Assembly: GCA_040275305.1 (NCBI GenBank)
Contig: JBEOJY010000054.1
Span: forward strand, 1 to 21,045
DNA: 21,045 nt
Direction: 5' to 3'
From: JBEOJY01 sp040275305
Lineage (GTDB): Bacteria > Pseudomonadota > Alphaproteobacteria > UBA9219
Shown: one piece after another, positions 16,001 through 21,045 of the stretch
How positions within the stretch are numbered: the first letter of the stretch is position 1
Layout: every line of letters begins with the position of its first letter
Notes under the pieces: model-generated
Database searches by the model: none
What the model was told of the DNA's origin: nothing
Seen by the model: only the letters and a program-made list of their open reading frames with translations
Translations under genes and position numbers: made by a program

Positions 16001-16728
16001 GAGCCGCTTTGCGCGATGCGGTCGTCCAACACGCGCAACATGGTGAACTTATCGTCCATCATGGTTTCGATCTGTTGCATGCTTTGGCGAATCACGTCCT
16101 GAATTTCTCCGACTTGTTTAGCGCAGGATTGCTCGAAATGCGCGATTTCGTCGCGGTTCTGGCGCAGGCGCTCCAGCAAGCCCGTTAAATCGCCCATGCG
16201 GGTGGATTGCGCACTTTTGAGAAGATCAATTTGTTCTCGGATCGAGTGGTTGAACCTCCTGATGCGCGTTTCAGCGGCTCCCGATTCGCCCGTGATCATG
16301 GCAAGCTGGCGGCGCAGAGGTTCGGCGATAAATTGAATGTCGGTGGCGCGTTGCAGATAAGCTGTGACCATCCAGATCAAGGCCACTGGAGACGCTATGG
16401 CAGATATGCCGATGGCCCAATCCGCGAGAGGCAGTCCGCCGAAACTGTGCGTGGGGCCAGAGCGCGCGACGATCGTTAGCACTGCGACGATCCAGCCAAT
16501 AGACGCCAGAAGACCAATCCAGAATGGCACAGCGCCAGGTTTGACGATTTTGCGTTGAGCAATCGGGGGCGTTTGAGCGCGTGGCGCGGCCTGTTGCGTC
16601 TGATTAGGCTGTTGTGGATTGGCGCTGGGCTTGTTGCTTGTGGGCGCCAACACAGCAGACCTTTGGATAGGCGCTTGCTGGGGGGCAGGGGGGGGGGCGG
16701 AGGCAGGGGGTGGGGGAGTTGCAGCCAT
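10093..16728 (-). CDS. giant membrane-anchored coiled-coil protein, GPR/RgsE/TipN-like polar scaffold
   Basis: A 2211-aa protein. Residues 1-60 are Pro/Gln/Ala-rich. Two membrane helices follow, about 67-88 (VPFWIGLLASIGWIVAVLT) and 103-123 (DWAIGISAIASPVALIWMV), with a short loop between. The rest, about 125-2200, is nearly all predicted helix rich in Gln, Ala, Ser, Thr and Glu, with heptad- or 11-mer-like periodicity and almost no Pro, Gly or Cys. Residues 1094-1606 are three consecutive 171-residue repeats. The layout and length match GPR of Agrobacterium (growth-pole ring) and RgsE of Sinorhizobium, and resemble the two-helix-plus-coiled-coil TipN of Caulobacter. So a polar or septal ring scaffold is likely. 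No enzymatic motif is seen. Alternatives are a methyl-accepting-like sensor or a surface protein, but no HAMP or signalling hairpin is visible. Kinship is inferred from architecture, not alignment. Confidence 0.75.
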   Translation of the reverse strand: MAATPPPPASAPPPAPQQAPIQRSAVLAPTSNKPSANPQQPNQTQQAAPRAQTPPIAQRKIVKPGAVPFWIGLLASIGWIVAVLTIVARSGPTHSFGGLPLADWAIGISAIASPVALIWMVTAYLQRATDIQFIAEPLRRQLAMITGESGAAETRIRRFNHSIREQIDLLKSAQSTRMGDLTGLLERLRQNRDEIAHFEQSCAKQVGEIQDVIRQSMQQIETMMDDKFTMLRVLDDRIAQSGSSLSRQTDHVHEKLADLLDEVNQNGSRVEESLDRAMRDSKKLSDTAHAQESTLLAAAENAAETLGVASSKIDLSVARFLERAGGARSEAERLAGALDTQTRALDEFSNTLPSRVSEAESVIRGVADRLYASEQLAREQANNLSEKLSQQVNNLQGFLDNFASRVANIDGGLKQRRMDLEAMAQRIGETTEVFADAWEESISSLGMRTRESLTRFSSFNDETRRDADKVVSQLNDTVNRYAECSLRMHGMSEESSAKIRSMSSEIVAQISQFETLHDVARKTGVEVQDRASAAMQNLQLVLERLLSAREATQAVGNTLVKDLHAAVDNNELLIGRLNEAAQISVRALGIATESMGKQEADMADRARASETTIQQAALQLQEQARATENNLREQTGKMMELLGEVTARIEDSEQRIKNFAAEAVPPINEAMRQVDASVDKGSSSFTRYGDGIQEQLSRLQSFHGQVGGMGDGLTRITTETLASIEQLAARFVAVRAEQEASAHKTLDQFASISSRLHSEVSGLDGQAGKAVEVLEQAAARVGEQSQRLLQDAEASGSKMQLITTALQNEASQIRAVLQKQADDLGADLNRAEKQFATLGDALRQRTDSAYTLLDRVAAHYNETTRAAAQELDARTMRLEQVAGQTQSKVESLTGSIAQQLGMIGSGTTQLESQASQIGLVTNKALQNLTSLNEKFVLTHETANTNVQQTIARIEECNTAFMRQSNGLTDAAQNSVAMIQKAGTAFGEQAGKLTDTSRQTEQNIRQLTATASALSEQATQLRASMEQQNQRLVSQLTETVAQVEAVSHTLAQTTTAATQSADQATTRFNDMTQNATMRLGSAQQEILSLANKTETSLTSLGANVTQQTASLSVLSEQLAEQYKMLETVNASQRTQLVDLFDRLGAAHSQASEVAERTILRLGESISQIERNLGALSDQSQTALGNVRAATTGFADQSGLLLQHAQQAEQQARSAMSVTSALQDQAKQLRESMQSEGDRTGELLSGLIGKLTSGSAAMRDLGATTETSLNGMHEHIMQETQGLSAVMQQINDRQRTLTATLESQREVLSGLVNRLCLAQDETGAGAERAAAKLTESADAIGKQAETMSKQTQEALIGVQNVSANFVNETSTLSQSAQQAEQQARAVLSVTTALQEQARQLRETMNGESDRARVELGSLLSRISTGSAELRDIAATTEMSLGSLGNGVTQQTQDLSTTVQQITDRQRSLTIALDAQRDVLNGLLSRLTLAQDETASVTERTVSRLNDGAQQVTRQIETISQQAQTTLASVQTAAAGFASESGSLTSHAQQAEQSMRNVLSSTASLQEQSRHLRETLQGESSQVIEQISGILRHLDTANTQLKTQSGDALQSLDDTATRFTSIAAKGVEAMQMQSQIMDDVADRSEARMSAVDNLVRHQIQTIKEACEETEQQSRRLSDSTEFATGRLTTLRGTMADSDKEGQIVIESAAQRIAQIKTALQDELKRLSEVSFESVQQVASAAQSVATQNEALRANMSMSESALNHAAMLVREEADQLPTTLDRGATKIEEAARALKAHAAEIEGTLVGTADRFISVTTTAREGMVDEMRHISAVAGEADQVVRQFNKSLAEQTATMQQGAELLTTSQHGIIEKAKESVTQLSAAGEQISRLRADAAQSAERLSHDFEMMDQRANASSQRLAQAGDVVVKHIDALSQASQRAEAQMLGSSGQFREQFERIRTGLQGQIDDINRGLMQITAQLERTSNSLRSTTSGTLSDIEHISQRFDQTNKDASTQLTDKTVRMRSSTEEVAKLLSGFGDQLDVLLDRLALAGDGIRRNEGDLVGQLQTALTHLDGVASKLEESRNLTTNVSAHAVSRLSEVMTEIHRDLQSLTTSSQTAAGVMRGLGQIYTDQTQTLDTNVTGAHTQVEAMNKSIDEMQQRTDRMRVSLKMQSEELMGSLQLILQQLAETGDMMGSTVDNVLQERAAAELHKIN
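11911..12423 (-). repeat. 171-residue repeat, copy 3 of the giant protein
   Basis: Residues 1436-1606. It opens MSLGSLGNGVTQQT and keeps the core HAQQAEQSMRNVLSSTASLQ in the same phase. Its last 20 residues have drifted from copies 1 and 2. The LTLAQDETASVTERTVSRL segment aligns with LCLAQDETGAGAERAAAKL of copy 2. Confidence 0.82.
12424..12936 (-). repeat. 171-residue repeat, copy 2 of the giant protein
   Basis: Residues 1265-1435. It opens TSLNGMHEHIMQET and ends GSAELRDIAATTE. The core SAQQAEQQARAVLSVTTALQ matches copy 1 at identical phase. Divergence from copy 1 is moderate, so the duplication is old. Confidence 0.85.
12937..13449 (-). repeat. 171-residue repeat, copy 1 of the giant protein
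   Basis: Residues 1094-1264. It opens TSLTSLGANVTQQT and runs to GSAAMRDLGATTE, carrying an HAQQAEQQARSAMSVTSALQ core near its position 109-128. It is exactly 513 bases and is followed without a gap by copy 2. Confidence 0.85.
16679..16720 (-). repeat. C-rich homopolymer tract at the start of the giant gene
   Basis: On the coding strand ten consecutive C (16688-16697) lie within codons 11-14, which code for Ala-Pro-Pro-Pro. Shorter C runs flank it. A run this long within 40 bases of a start codon is a typical slipped-strand site, since gain or loss of one base would frameshift the gene. It may equally just reflect CCC-biased Pro codons. Confidence 0.6.
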
Positions 16729-16812
16729 GGGTGTCTCGAAGGAATCCTTGCCTGAGGATTAGAAAAAACCGCCGCAACGTATGGAACGGCGCGGTGAACG
16801 GTTTTGCCTACT

Positions 16813-16833
16813 CGCCTCTCGTTTCGGGAGGCG
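16813..16833. other. hairpin upstream of the giant gene
   Basis: CGCCTC (16813-16818) pairs with GAGGCG (16828-16833), and an inner CG/CG pair closes a TTT loop. It lies 85-105 bases upstream of the giant gene's ATG, in its likely leader or promoter area. Neither side carries a T-run, so it is unlikely to be a terminator. Confidence 0.35.
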
Positions 16834-16974
16834 ATGGGGGAACTCTAGCAGCACCCGATGCAAAAATGGAAGCGGGATTGAAGCGTAAAAAAGTTTTTTT
16901 CCACAGAGGGATTCCGGAGCAACAGAATTGTCGCTATCAGCAAGTTTCTTCGCCACTGCCAGCGAGGGCAGCGC

Positions 16975-17001
16975 GGCGTTTTCGCTCACGCAGAAAACGC
17001 C
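16975..17001 (-). terminator. hairpin downstream of ahcY, possible terminator
   Basis: GGCGTTTTC (16975-16983) and GAAAACGCC (16993-17001) form a perfect 9-bp stem with a 9-base loop, starting 28 bases after the ahcY stop in the direction of transcription. There is no T-run right after it on the - strand, so intrinsic termination is uncertain; it could stabilise the 3' end. Confidence 0.45.
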
Positions 17002-17029
17002 ACAGCTTCACAACTAGGTTGGCTTTTGA

Positions 17030-18325
17030 TTAGTAACGATACCGTTCCGGCTTAAAGGGGCCTTCCGCCGAAATTCCTATATACTCCGCTTGTTTATCCG
17101 ATAGCTTGGTCAATGTCACTCCGAGCTTGGCGAGGTGCAGTCTTGCCACTTTCTCGTCGAGCGCCTTAGGCAGAATGTAGACTTTCTTCTCGTATTTCTT
17201 TGGGTTTTGCCACAGCTCGATTTGGGCCAGCGTCTGGTTGCAGAAGGATGCGCTCATGACGAAGCTGGGGTGGCCCATCGCGCAGCCAAGATTGACCAGA
17301 CGTCCTTTGGCCAGCACGATCAAGCGCTTGCCGTCGGGGAAGACGACTTCATCGACCTGCGGCTTGACCTCTTCCCATTTGTAATTACGCAAGCTGTCGA
17401 TCTGGATTTCCGAATCGAAGTGCCCGATGTTGCAGACGATGGCGCGGTCTTTCATTTGCCGCATGTGGTCGAGCGTGACGACATCGACGTTTCCGGTCGC
17501 AGTGACGAAGATATCGCCTTGCGAAGCGGCTTGTTCCATGGTGACGACCTGATAGCCTTCCATGGCGGCTTGCAGGGCGTTGATTGGGTCGATTTCCGTG
17601 ACCATGACGCGCGCGCCCGCGTTGCGCAGCGAAGCGGCGGAGCCTTTGCCGACATCGCCATAGCCGCAGACGACGGCGACTTTGCCTGCCATCATCACGT
17701 CCGTGCCACGGCGGATACCGTCCACGAGGCTTTCGCGGCAGCCATAGAGGTTGTCAAACTTTGATTTCGTTACGCTGTCGTTGACATTGAAGGCGGGGAT
17801 TTTGAGCGTGCCTTTTTCCATCATCTCATAGAGGCGATGTACGCCAGTGGTCGTTTCTTCCGAAACGCCGCGCACGTCTTTCAGAAGATCGGGGTATTTT
17901 TCGTGCATGCGTTGCGTCAGGTCGCCGCCGTCGTCGAGCAGCATGTTGGGGCGCCAACCGCCGGGACCTTCAATGGTGCGTTCGACGCACTCCCAGTATT
18001 CGTCTTCGTTCATGCCTTTCCAAGCAAAGACAGGGATTCCTTTTGCCGCGATGGCTGCGGCGGCGTGATCCTGCGTCGAGAAAATATTGCAAGAAGACCA
18101 GCGGACTGTTGCGCCAAGATGCACAAGCGTTTCGATCAGGACTGCAGTCTGGATCGTCATATGCAGGCAACCTGCGATGCGCGCGCCTGCCAGAGGTTTT
18201 GCGTTGCCGTATTCTTCTCGGATGGCCATCAAGCCCGGCATTTCGGTTTCGGCGATGGCGAGTTCCTTGCGGCCCCAATCGGCCAAAGTAATGTCACGGA
18301 CTTTATGATCGGCTGCGTTTGGCAT
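17030..18325 (-). CDS. ahcY: adenosylhomocysteinase (S-adenosyl-L-homocysteine hydrolase)
   Basis: A 431-aa NAD-dependent enzyme that splits S-adenosylhomocysteine to homocysteine and adenosine, removing the product inhibitor of methyltransferases. Cues in order: CLHMTIQTAVLIETL (53-67), SSCNIFSTQDHAAAA (77-91), DDGGD (131-135), GVSEETTTGVHRLYEM (153-168), NVNDSVTKSKFDN with catalytic Lys187 and Asp191, the NAD-binding GYGDVGKGSA (221-230), GHPSFVMSASFCNQ and the C-terminal KPERYRY that reaches into the partner's NAD site. Length lacks the extra insertion of about 40 residues found in some bacterial forms. GAGGAA lies just before the ATG at 18325. It is a cytoplasmic tetramer. It is divergent from gltA. 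Confidence 0.97.
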   Translation of the reverse strand: MPNAADHKVRDITLADWGRKELAIAETEMPGLMAIREEYGNAKPLAGARIAGCLHMTIQTAVLIETLVHLGATVRWSSCNIFSTQDHAAAAIAAKGIPVFAWKGMNEDEYWECVERTIEGPGGWRPNMLLDDGGDLTQRMHEKYPDLLKDVRGVSEETTTGVHRLYEMMEKGTLKIPAFNVNDSVTKSKFDNLYGCRESLVDGIRRGTDVMMAGKVAVVCGYGDVGKGSAASLRNAGARVMVTEIDPINALQAAMEGYQVVTMEQAASQGDIFVTATGNVDVVTLDHMRQMKDRAIVCNIGHFDSEIQIDSLRNYKWEEVKPQVDEVVFPDGKRLIVLAKGRLVNLGCAMGHPSFVMSASFCNQTLAQIELWQNPKKYEKKVYILPKALDEKVARLHLAKLGVTLTKLSDKQAEYIGISAEGPFKPERYRY

Positions 18326-18702
18326 GATTTCCTCGGAAGGGGCGCGGAATATGAAGACAAGGTTTGGATAAAAAGCATATTTTTTTTAAGATAGCCAGCC
18401 CATTATGATTGATTGGCTCACTTTTCATGACGTGGCGTTGGCATGCCCTGACTCGCGTCAGGCGCGGCTAACGCAATTTTCAGGATAATTTTGTCAAGCG
18501 CGAAGACAATATTATTCCTGATAGCGTCGCTGCCTTGTGCGATCATACCGGATTGCCTCTTGCTTGCATGCGGTTGGTCATGGTTACTTCATCCGGGTTT
18601 TCAGGGGTGTTCGATCCGTTTGGGTTCTGGTCTTCGCTGATGCCATCCTGCGCCGCGACTGATTCCACTGCGCCTATTACTTCTTCTACGAAAGGGCTTG
18701 TT
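18326..18702. promoter_or_regulatory. ahcY-gltA divergent intergenic region
   Basis: 377 bases with no supported gene. From left: an ATTTTTTTTAAG tract (18379-18391) near ahcY, an AGCCA...TGGCT arm pair around 18394-18418, a strong hairpin CCTGAC-TCGC-GTCAGG (18447-18462), and TTGTC-N9-GACAA (18491-18509) whose left half also looks like a -35 box. From 18535 the gltA frame is open upstream of its start, but this 56-codon stretch has no conserved look and is read as leader. I see no SAH or SAM riboswitch consensus. Confidence 0.45.
18447..18462. other. tetraloop hairpin in the ahcY-gltA region
   Basis: Perfect 6-bp stem CCTGAC/GTCAGG around a TCGC loop. It lies about 120 bases from ahcY and 240 from gltA. 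On the + strand ATTTT follows 14 bases later. It may be an operator, a leader structure or a terminator remnant. Confidence 0.4.
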
Positions 18703-20013
18703 ATGACGACTGTCACTTCAACCAAAACAATGACGCTGACCGACGACGCGACGGGCAAGAGCTGGAAGCTGCCGGTGCTGTCCGGTTCAACTGGGCCGGA
18801 TGTCATTGATATTCGCAAACTTTATGGCGAAACGGGGATGTTCACGTTCGATCCTGGCTTCACTTCCACGGGGGCATGCGAGTCGAAGATTACGTTTATC
18901 GACGGTGACAAGGGGACGTTGCTACATCGCGGCTATCCTATCGCGGAGCTGGCAGAGAAGAGCGACTATTTGGAGGTCGCCTATCTCCTTATCTATGGCG
19001 AGTTGCCGAATGCGCAGCAGAAAGAGGCGTGGACGGGTTCAATCATGCGCCACACGATGGTTAACGAGCAGCTTATCAGATTCTATGACGGATTTCGGCG
19101 CGACGCGCATCCGATGGCGGTGATGTGCGGCGTGGTGGGGGCATTGTCGGGATTCTATCACGATTCGATCGACATCAACGATGCGCGGCAGCGCGAGATC
19201 GCTTCGCATCGCCTTATCTCTAAAATGCCGACTCTTGCGGCGATGGCGTTTAAATATGCGGCGGGGCAACCTTTTGTGTATCCGCAAAACGGCCTGTCTT
19301 ATGCGGGGAATTTCCTTAATATGACGTTCGCAGTGCCGGCGGAGCCCTATAAGGTCAATCCGGTGCTGGCGCGCGCGATGGACAAGATATTTATCCTGCA
19401 CGCCGATCATGAACAAAACGCTTCGACCTCCACGGTGCGGCTTGCGAGTTCTTCGGGCGCGAATCCGTTCGCTTGCATCGCGGCGGGCATCGCTTCTTTA
19501 TGGGGGCCTGCGCATGGCGGCGCGAACGAAGCGGTCTTGAAGATGTTGGAGCAGATCGGAAGCAAGGACAAGATACCGGAGATCATTCGACGTTCGAAGG
19601 ACAAGAACGATAATTTCCGTTTGATGGGGTTTGGGCATCGCGTGTATAAAAATTACGACCCGCGCGCGAAAGTCATGCGTGAGACGTGCCATGAGGTGTT
19701 GGGCGAGCTTGGGATCAAGAACGATCCGTTGCTGGACGCCGCGATCGAGCTTGAGCGCGTCGCGCTGCAGGACGATTACTTCGTGCAAAAGAAACTTTAT
19801 CCCAACGTCGATTTCTATTCCGGCATCATCCTGCGCGCGATGGGTTTTCCGACCAGCATGTTCACTGTGCTGTTCGCCTTGGCCCGCACGGCGGGGTGGG
19901 TCGCGCACTGGCTGGAGCAGCTTGGCGAGCCGGATTCCAAGATTGGCCGCCCGCGCCAGCTTTATACCGGACCCGTGACGCGCAGCTTCGTTCCGATGGA
20001 GCGGAGGGGGTAG
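18703..20013 (+). CDS. gltA: citrate synthase, type II
   Basis: A 436-aa type II citrate synthase that condenses acetyl-CoA and oxaloacetate to citrate, the entry step of the TCA cycle. Catalytic residues are His271 (GPAHGGANEA), His312 (GFGHRVYKNYDPRAK) and Asp370 (NVDFYSG). His236 of LHADHEQNASTSTVR and the C-terminal RPRQLYTGP complete the oxaloacetate and citrate site. The N-terminal extension with the beta-rich domain (about 20-75, including FDPGFTSTGACESKITFIDGDKG) marks the large hexameric, NADH-sensitive Gram-negative type. The ATG at 18703 has AAAGGG eight bases before it and gives normal length; the frame is open back to 18535 but the extension is not family-like. It converges with argB. 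Confidence 0.97.
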   Translation: MTTVTSTKTMTLTDDATGKSWKLPVLSGSTGPDVIDIRKLYGETGMFTFDPGFTSTGACESKITFIDGDKGTLLHRGYPIAELAEKSDYLEVAYLLIYGELPNAQQKEAWTGSIMRHTMVNEQLIRFYDGFRRDAHPMAVMCGVVGALSGFYHDSIDINDARQREIASHRLISKMPTLAAMAFKYAAGQPFVYPQNGLSYAGNFLNMTFAVPAEPYKVNPVLARAMDKIFILHADHEQNASTSTVRLASSSGANPFACIAAGIASLWGPAHGGANEAVLKMLEQIGSKDKIPEIIRRSKDKNDNFRLMGFGHRVYKNYDPRAKVMRETCHEVLGELGIKNDPLLDAAIELERVALQDDYFVQKKLYPNVDFYSGIILRAMGFPTSMFTVLFALARTAGWVAHWLEQLGEPDSKIGRPRQLYTGPVTRSFVPMERRG

Positions 20014-20033
20014 AGGCAGTTGCTTACTACCCC
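20007..20033. terminator. bidirectional hairpin spanning both stop codons of gltA and argB
   Basis: GGGGTAG (20007-20013) and CTACCCC (20027-20033) are perfect 7-bp arms around a 13-base loop, which could form an inner GCA/TGC pair. The arms hold the TAG stop of gltA on + and the TAG stop of argB on -. A shared terminator or 3'-end stabiliser is plausible; T-runs are absent. Confidence 0.45.
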
Positions 20034-20902
20034 ACTTTCGTTCGCACCAGCGTGCCGTAGCCTTCGTGGGTGAGCATTTCGGCCAGCAGGGCGTAGGGGG
20101 CGAAGCCGTCGATGATGGCGACGCCGCCGACGCCTTGCTTGACGACGTTCACGGCGCTTTCAACTTTGGGTATCATGCCGCCGGTGATGGTTTTGTCGGC
20201 CATGAGCTGCGCGGCCATGTCGGGATCGAGGACGGGGATGCGTTCGCGGTTTTTGTCGAGCACTCCTGCGACGTTTGTGACCATGATGAGGCGTTTGGCT
20301 TTGAGCGCGATCGCGACGGCCATCGCGTAGTCGTCTCCGTTGACGTTGAAGACTGTTCGTCCGTCGGGGCCGATGCCGACCGAGTGCAGAACGACGATAC
20401 GGCCTTTGTCGATGTGGCGCTGGAGGATTTTGCTTTGGACGTTTGAGGGCTTGCCGATGCGGTTGGTTTTTCCCTTGTCGGCTTCGTCGGCGGGCGTAAC
20501 CTGCAGAAACATTTTAGCGATGCGCGAAGCTGGCACGACTGTCTGGGGCTTGCACCCGGCTTTGATCAGCGCGGCGGAGACGGCGAGATTCACTTCGCAC
20601 ATCGTTTTATGCACGATTTTCATGGCTTGTGGCGTGGTGACGCGTCGCCCGTCCGGTCCTTTGGAGGTTTCGACGTTCTTCGCGCGCAGCGCGTCGTCGA
20701 TTTGTGGTCCGCCGCCATGCACGAGGACTACCCGTACGCCGTTCGCTCGCAGGAAGCAAATCTGTTTGGCGATTTTGGTCAGGAAGTTTCCATCCTCCGC
20801 GATGGAGTTTCCGCCGATCTTGATCACGACGGCGCGGTTCCTGTAGGCTTCCAATTCGTCCATGATTTCCGTGACGAGCTTGATGGTCGTATCGTAGGAC
20901 AT
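20027..20902 (-). CDS. argB: acetylglutamate kinase-like protein (divergent ArgB)
   Basis: A 291-aa amino-acid kinase that probably phosphorylates N-acetyl-L-glutamate in the second step of arginine synthesis. Present motifs are VVIKIGGN with Lys28, VHGGGPQID (61-69), the substrate-binding GRRVTT (85-90), FNVNGDD (185-191, equivalent to the usual NINAD), TNVAGVLDK (209-217) and GGMIPKV with Lys246. The central part is unusual: between about 110 and 160 it lacks the common GLSGKDG-like signature and reads KPQTVVPASRIAKMFLQVTP with a charged insert before IGKPSNV. The ATG at 20902 follows a GGA eight bases upstream. Product naming is likely but not certain; a side branch of the amino-acid kinase family is the alternative. 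Confidence 0.82.
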   Translation of the reverse strand: MSYDTTIKLVTEIMDELEAYRNRAVVIKIGGNSIAEDGNFLTKIAKQICFLRANGVRVVLVHGGGPQIDDALRAKNVETSKGPDGRRVTTPQAMKIVHKTMCEVNLAVSAALIKAGCKPQTVVPASRIAKMFLQVTPADEADKGKTNRIGKPSNVQSKILQRHIDKGRIVVLHSVGIGPDGRTVFNVNGDDYAMAVAIALKAKRLIMVTNVAGVLDKNRERIPVLDPDMAAQLMADKTITGGMIPKVESAVNVVKQGVGGVAIIDGFAPYALLAEMLTHEGYGTLVRTKVG

Positions 20903-20965
20903 GTTAGGTCCAGCCTTTCCAGATAGGCGCGTTTCCGCGTTTGCTGCATGCTTTATGCTGAAGCG

Positions 20966-20993
20966 TTTATAGCAGATTTTTAGGCCCGCACAA
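20966..20993 (-). promoter_or_regulatory. probable sigma70-type promoter of argB
   Basis: On the - strand TTGTGC (20988-20993) and TATAAA (20966-20971) are separated by 16 bases, the -10 differing from consensus in one base. It lies 64 bases upstream of the argB ATG. The leader between contains a GCATGCTTTATGCT element (20946-20959). Confidence 0.5.
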
Positions 20994-21019
20994 AAAATAT
21001 GAAAAATCCCCTAAATACC

Positions 21020-21032
21020 TGTTGACGCAACA
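21020..21032. promoter_or_regulatory. small palindrome at the right edge, possible operator
   Basis: TGTTG-ACG-CAACA is a perfect inverted repeat with a 3-base centre and contains a TTGACG -35-like box pointing right. It could belong to a gene beyond the window, so nothing more can be said. Confidence 0.25.
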
Positions 21033-21045
21033 ATCCCATTTATGA

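Larger units (their letters stand above)
16729..17029. other. intergenic region between ahcY and the giant gene
   Basis: About 300 bases with no supported gene. It holds two clear hairpins (16975-17001 and 16813-16833), an A/T stretch around 16888-16902 and an AAAACCG/CGGTTTT inverted pair near 16767-16805. It must contain the end of the ahcY transcript and probably the promoter of the giant gene, but I see no good -35/-10 pair. The giant gene's ribosome site is also weak. Confidence 0.5.

Noticed and set aside
10093..16728. Methyl-accepting chemotaxis receptor as identity of the giant protein
   Set aside because: Helical and Gln/Ala/Thr-rich like receptors, but there is no periplasmic sensor domain, HAMP domain or conserved signalling tip, and it is far too long.
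17135..17764. + strand frame of 209 codons opposite ahcY
   Set aside because: ahcY is complete and certain on the other strand.
18326..18534. SAH or SAM riboswitch upstream of ahcY
   Set aside because: I looked for the conserved cores and could not match them; only generic hairpins are visible.
18535..18702. 56-codon N-terminal extension of citrate synthase, possible leader peptide
   Set aside because: The ATG at 18703 has a Shine-Dalgarno and gives the usual family length; the extension is Ser/Pro/Gly-rich without family similarity.

Overview
The window looks like the chromosome of an alphaproteobacterium. The evidence is a complete lipid A and LPS-type gene set (a Gram-negative), the gene-content style, a long-form ribosome hibernation factor next to ptsN, and a giant membrane-anchored coiled-coil protein built like the alphaproteobacterial polar scaffolds GPR/RgsE and TipN. 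Most of the window is GC-rich with dense genes, so nearly every long antisense reading frame is a shadow. The order or genus cannot be fixed from the sequence alone.

Layout: (1) 1-1589 holds an AT-richer two-gene cassette on + (144 and 304 aa, both unrecognised). It reads like accessory DNA whose left boundary lies outside the window. (2) 1590-4697 holds a RhlE-type DEAD-box RNA helicase (-), a small alpha/beta hydrolase (+), a DUF4389 membrane protein (-) and a small lipoprotein (+). (3) 4698-9516 is a + strand run: a structured leader, hpf, ptsN, lpxB, a family 4 glycosyltransferase and a family 9 (heptosyltransferase-like) glycosyltransferase, the last two overlapping by ATGA. It joins stationary-phase ribosome and nitrogen-PTS control to envelope lipopolysaccharide synthesis. 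(4) 9527-18325 is a - strand run: ahcY, then a 2211-residue coiled-coil protein, then a KefF-like flavin oxidoreductase whose start lies 5 nt after the giant gene's stop. (5) 18326-21045 holds gltA (+) with a long leader, convergent with a divergent argB (-).

The most interesting object is the giant gene at 10093-16728. Its protein has a Pro/Gln/Ala-rich N-terminus, two adjacent membrane helices, then about 2080 residues of almost uninterrupted predicted helix. That helix contains three consecutive repeats of exactly 171 residues plus a degenerate fourth. The architecture and size match the Agrobacterium growth-pole-ring protein GPR and its Sinorhizobium counterpart RgsE, so a role as a polar or division scaffold is the best hypothesis. 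A run of ten C residues near the start of its reading frame is a possible slippage site. Nothing in the window is a CRISPR array, an rRNA or tRNA gene, or a recognisable transposase.
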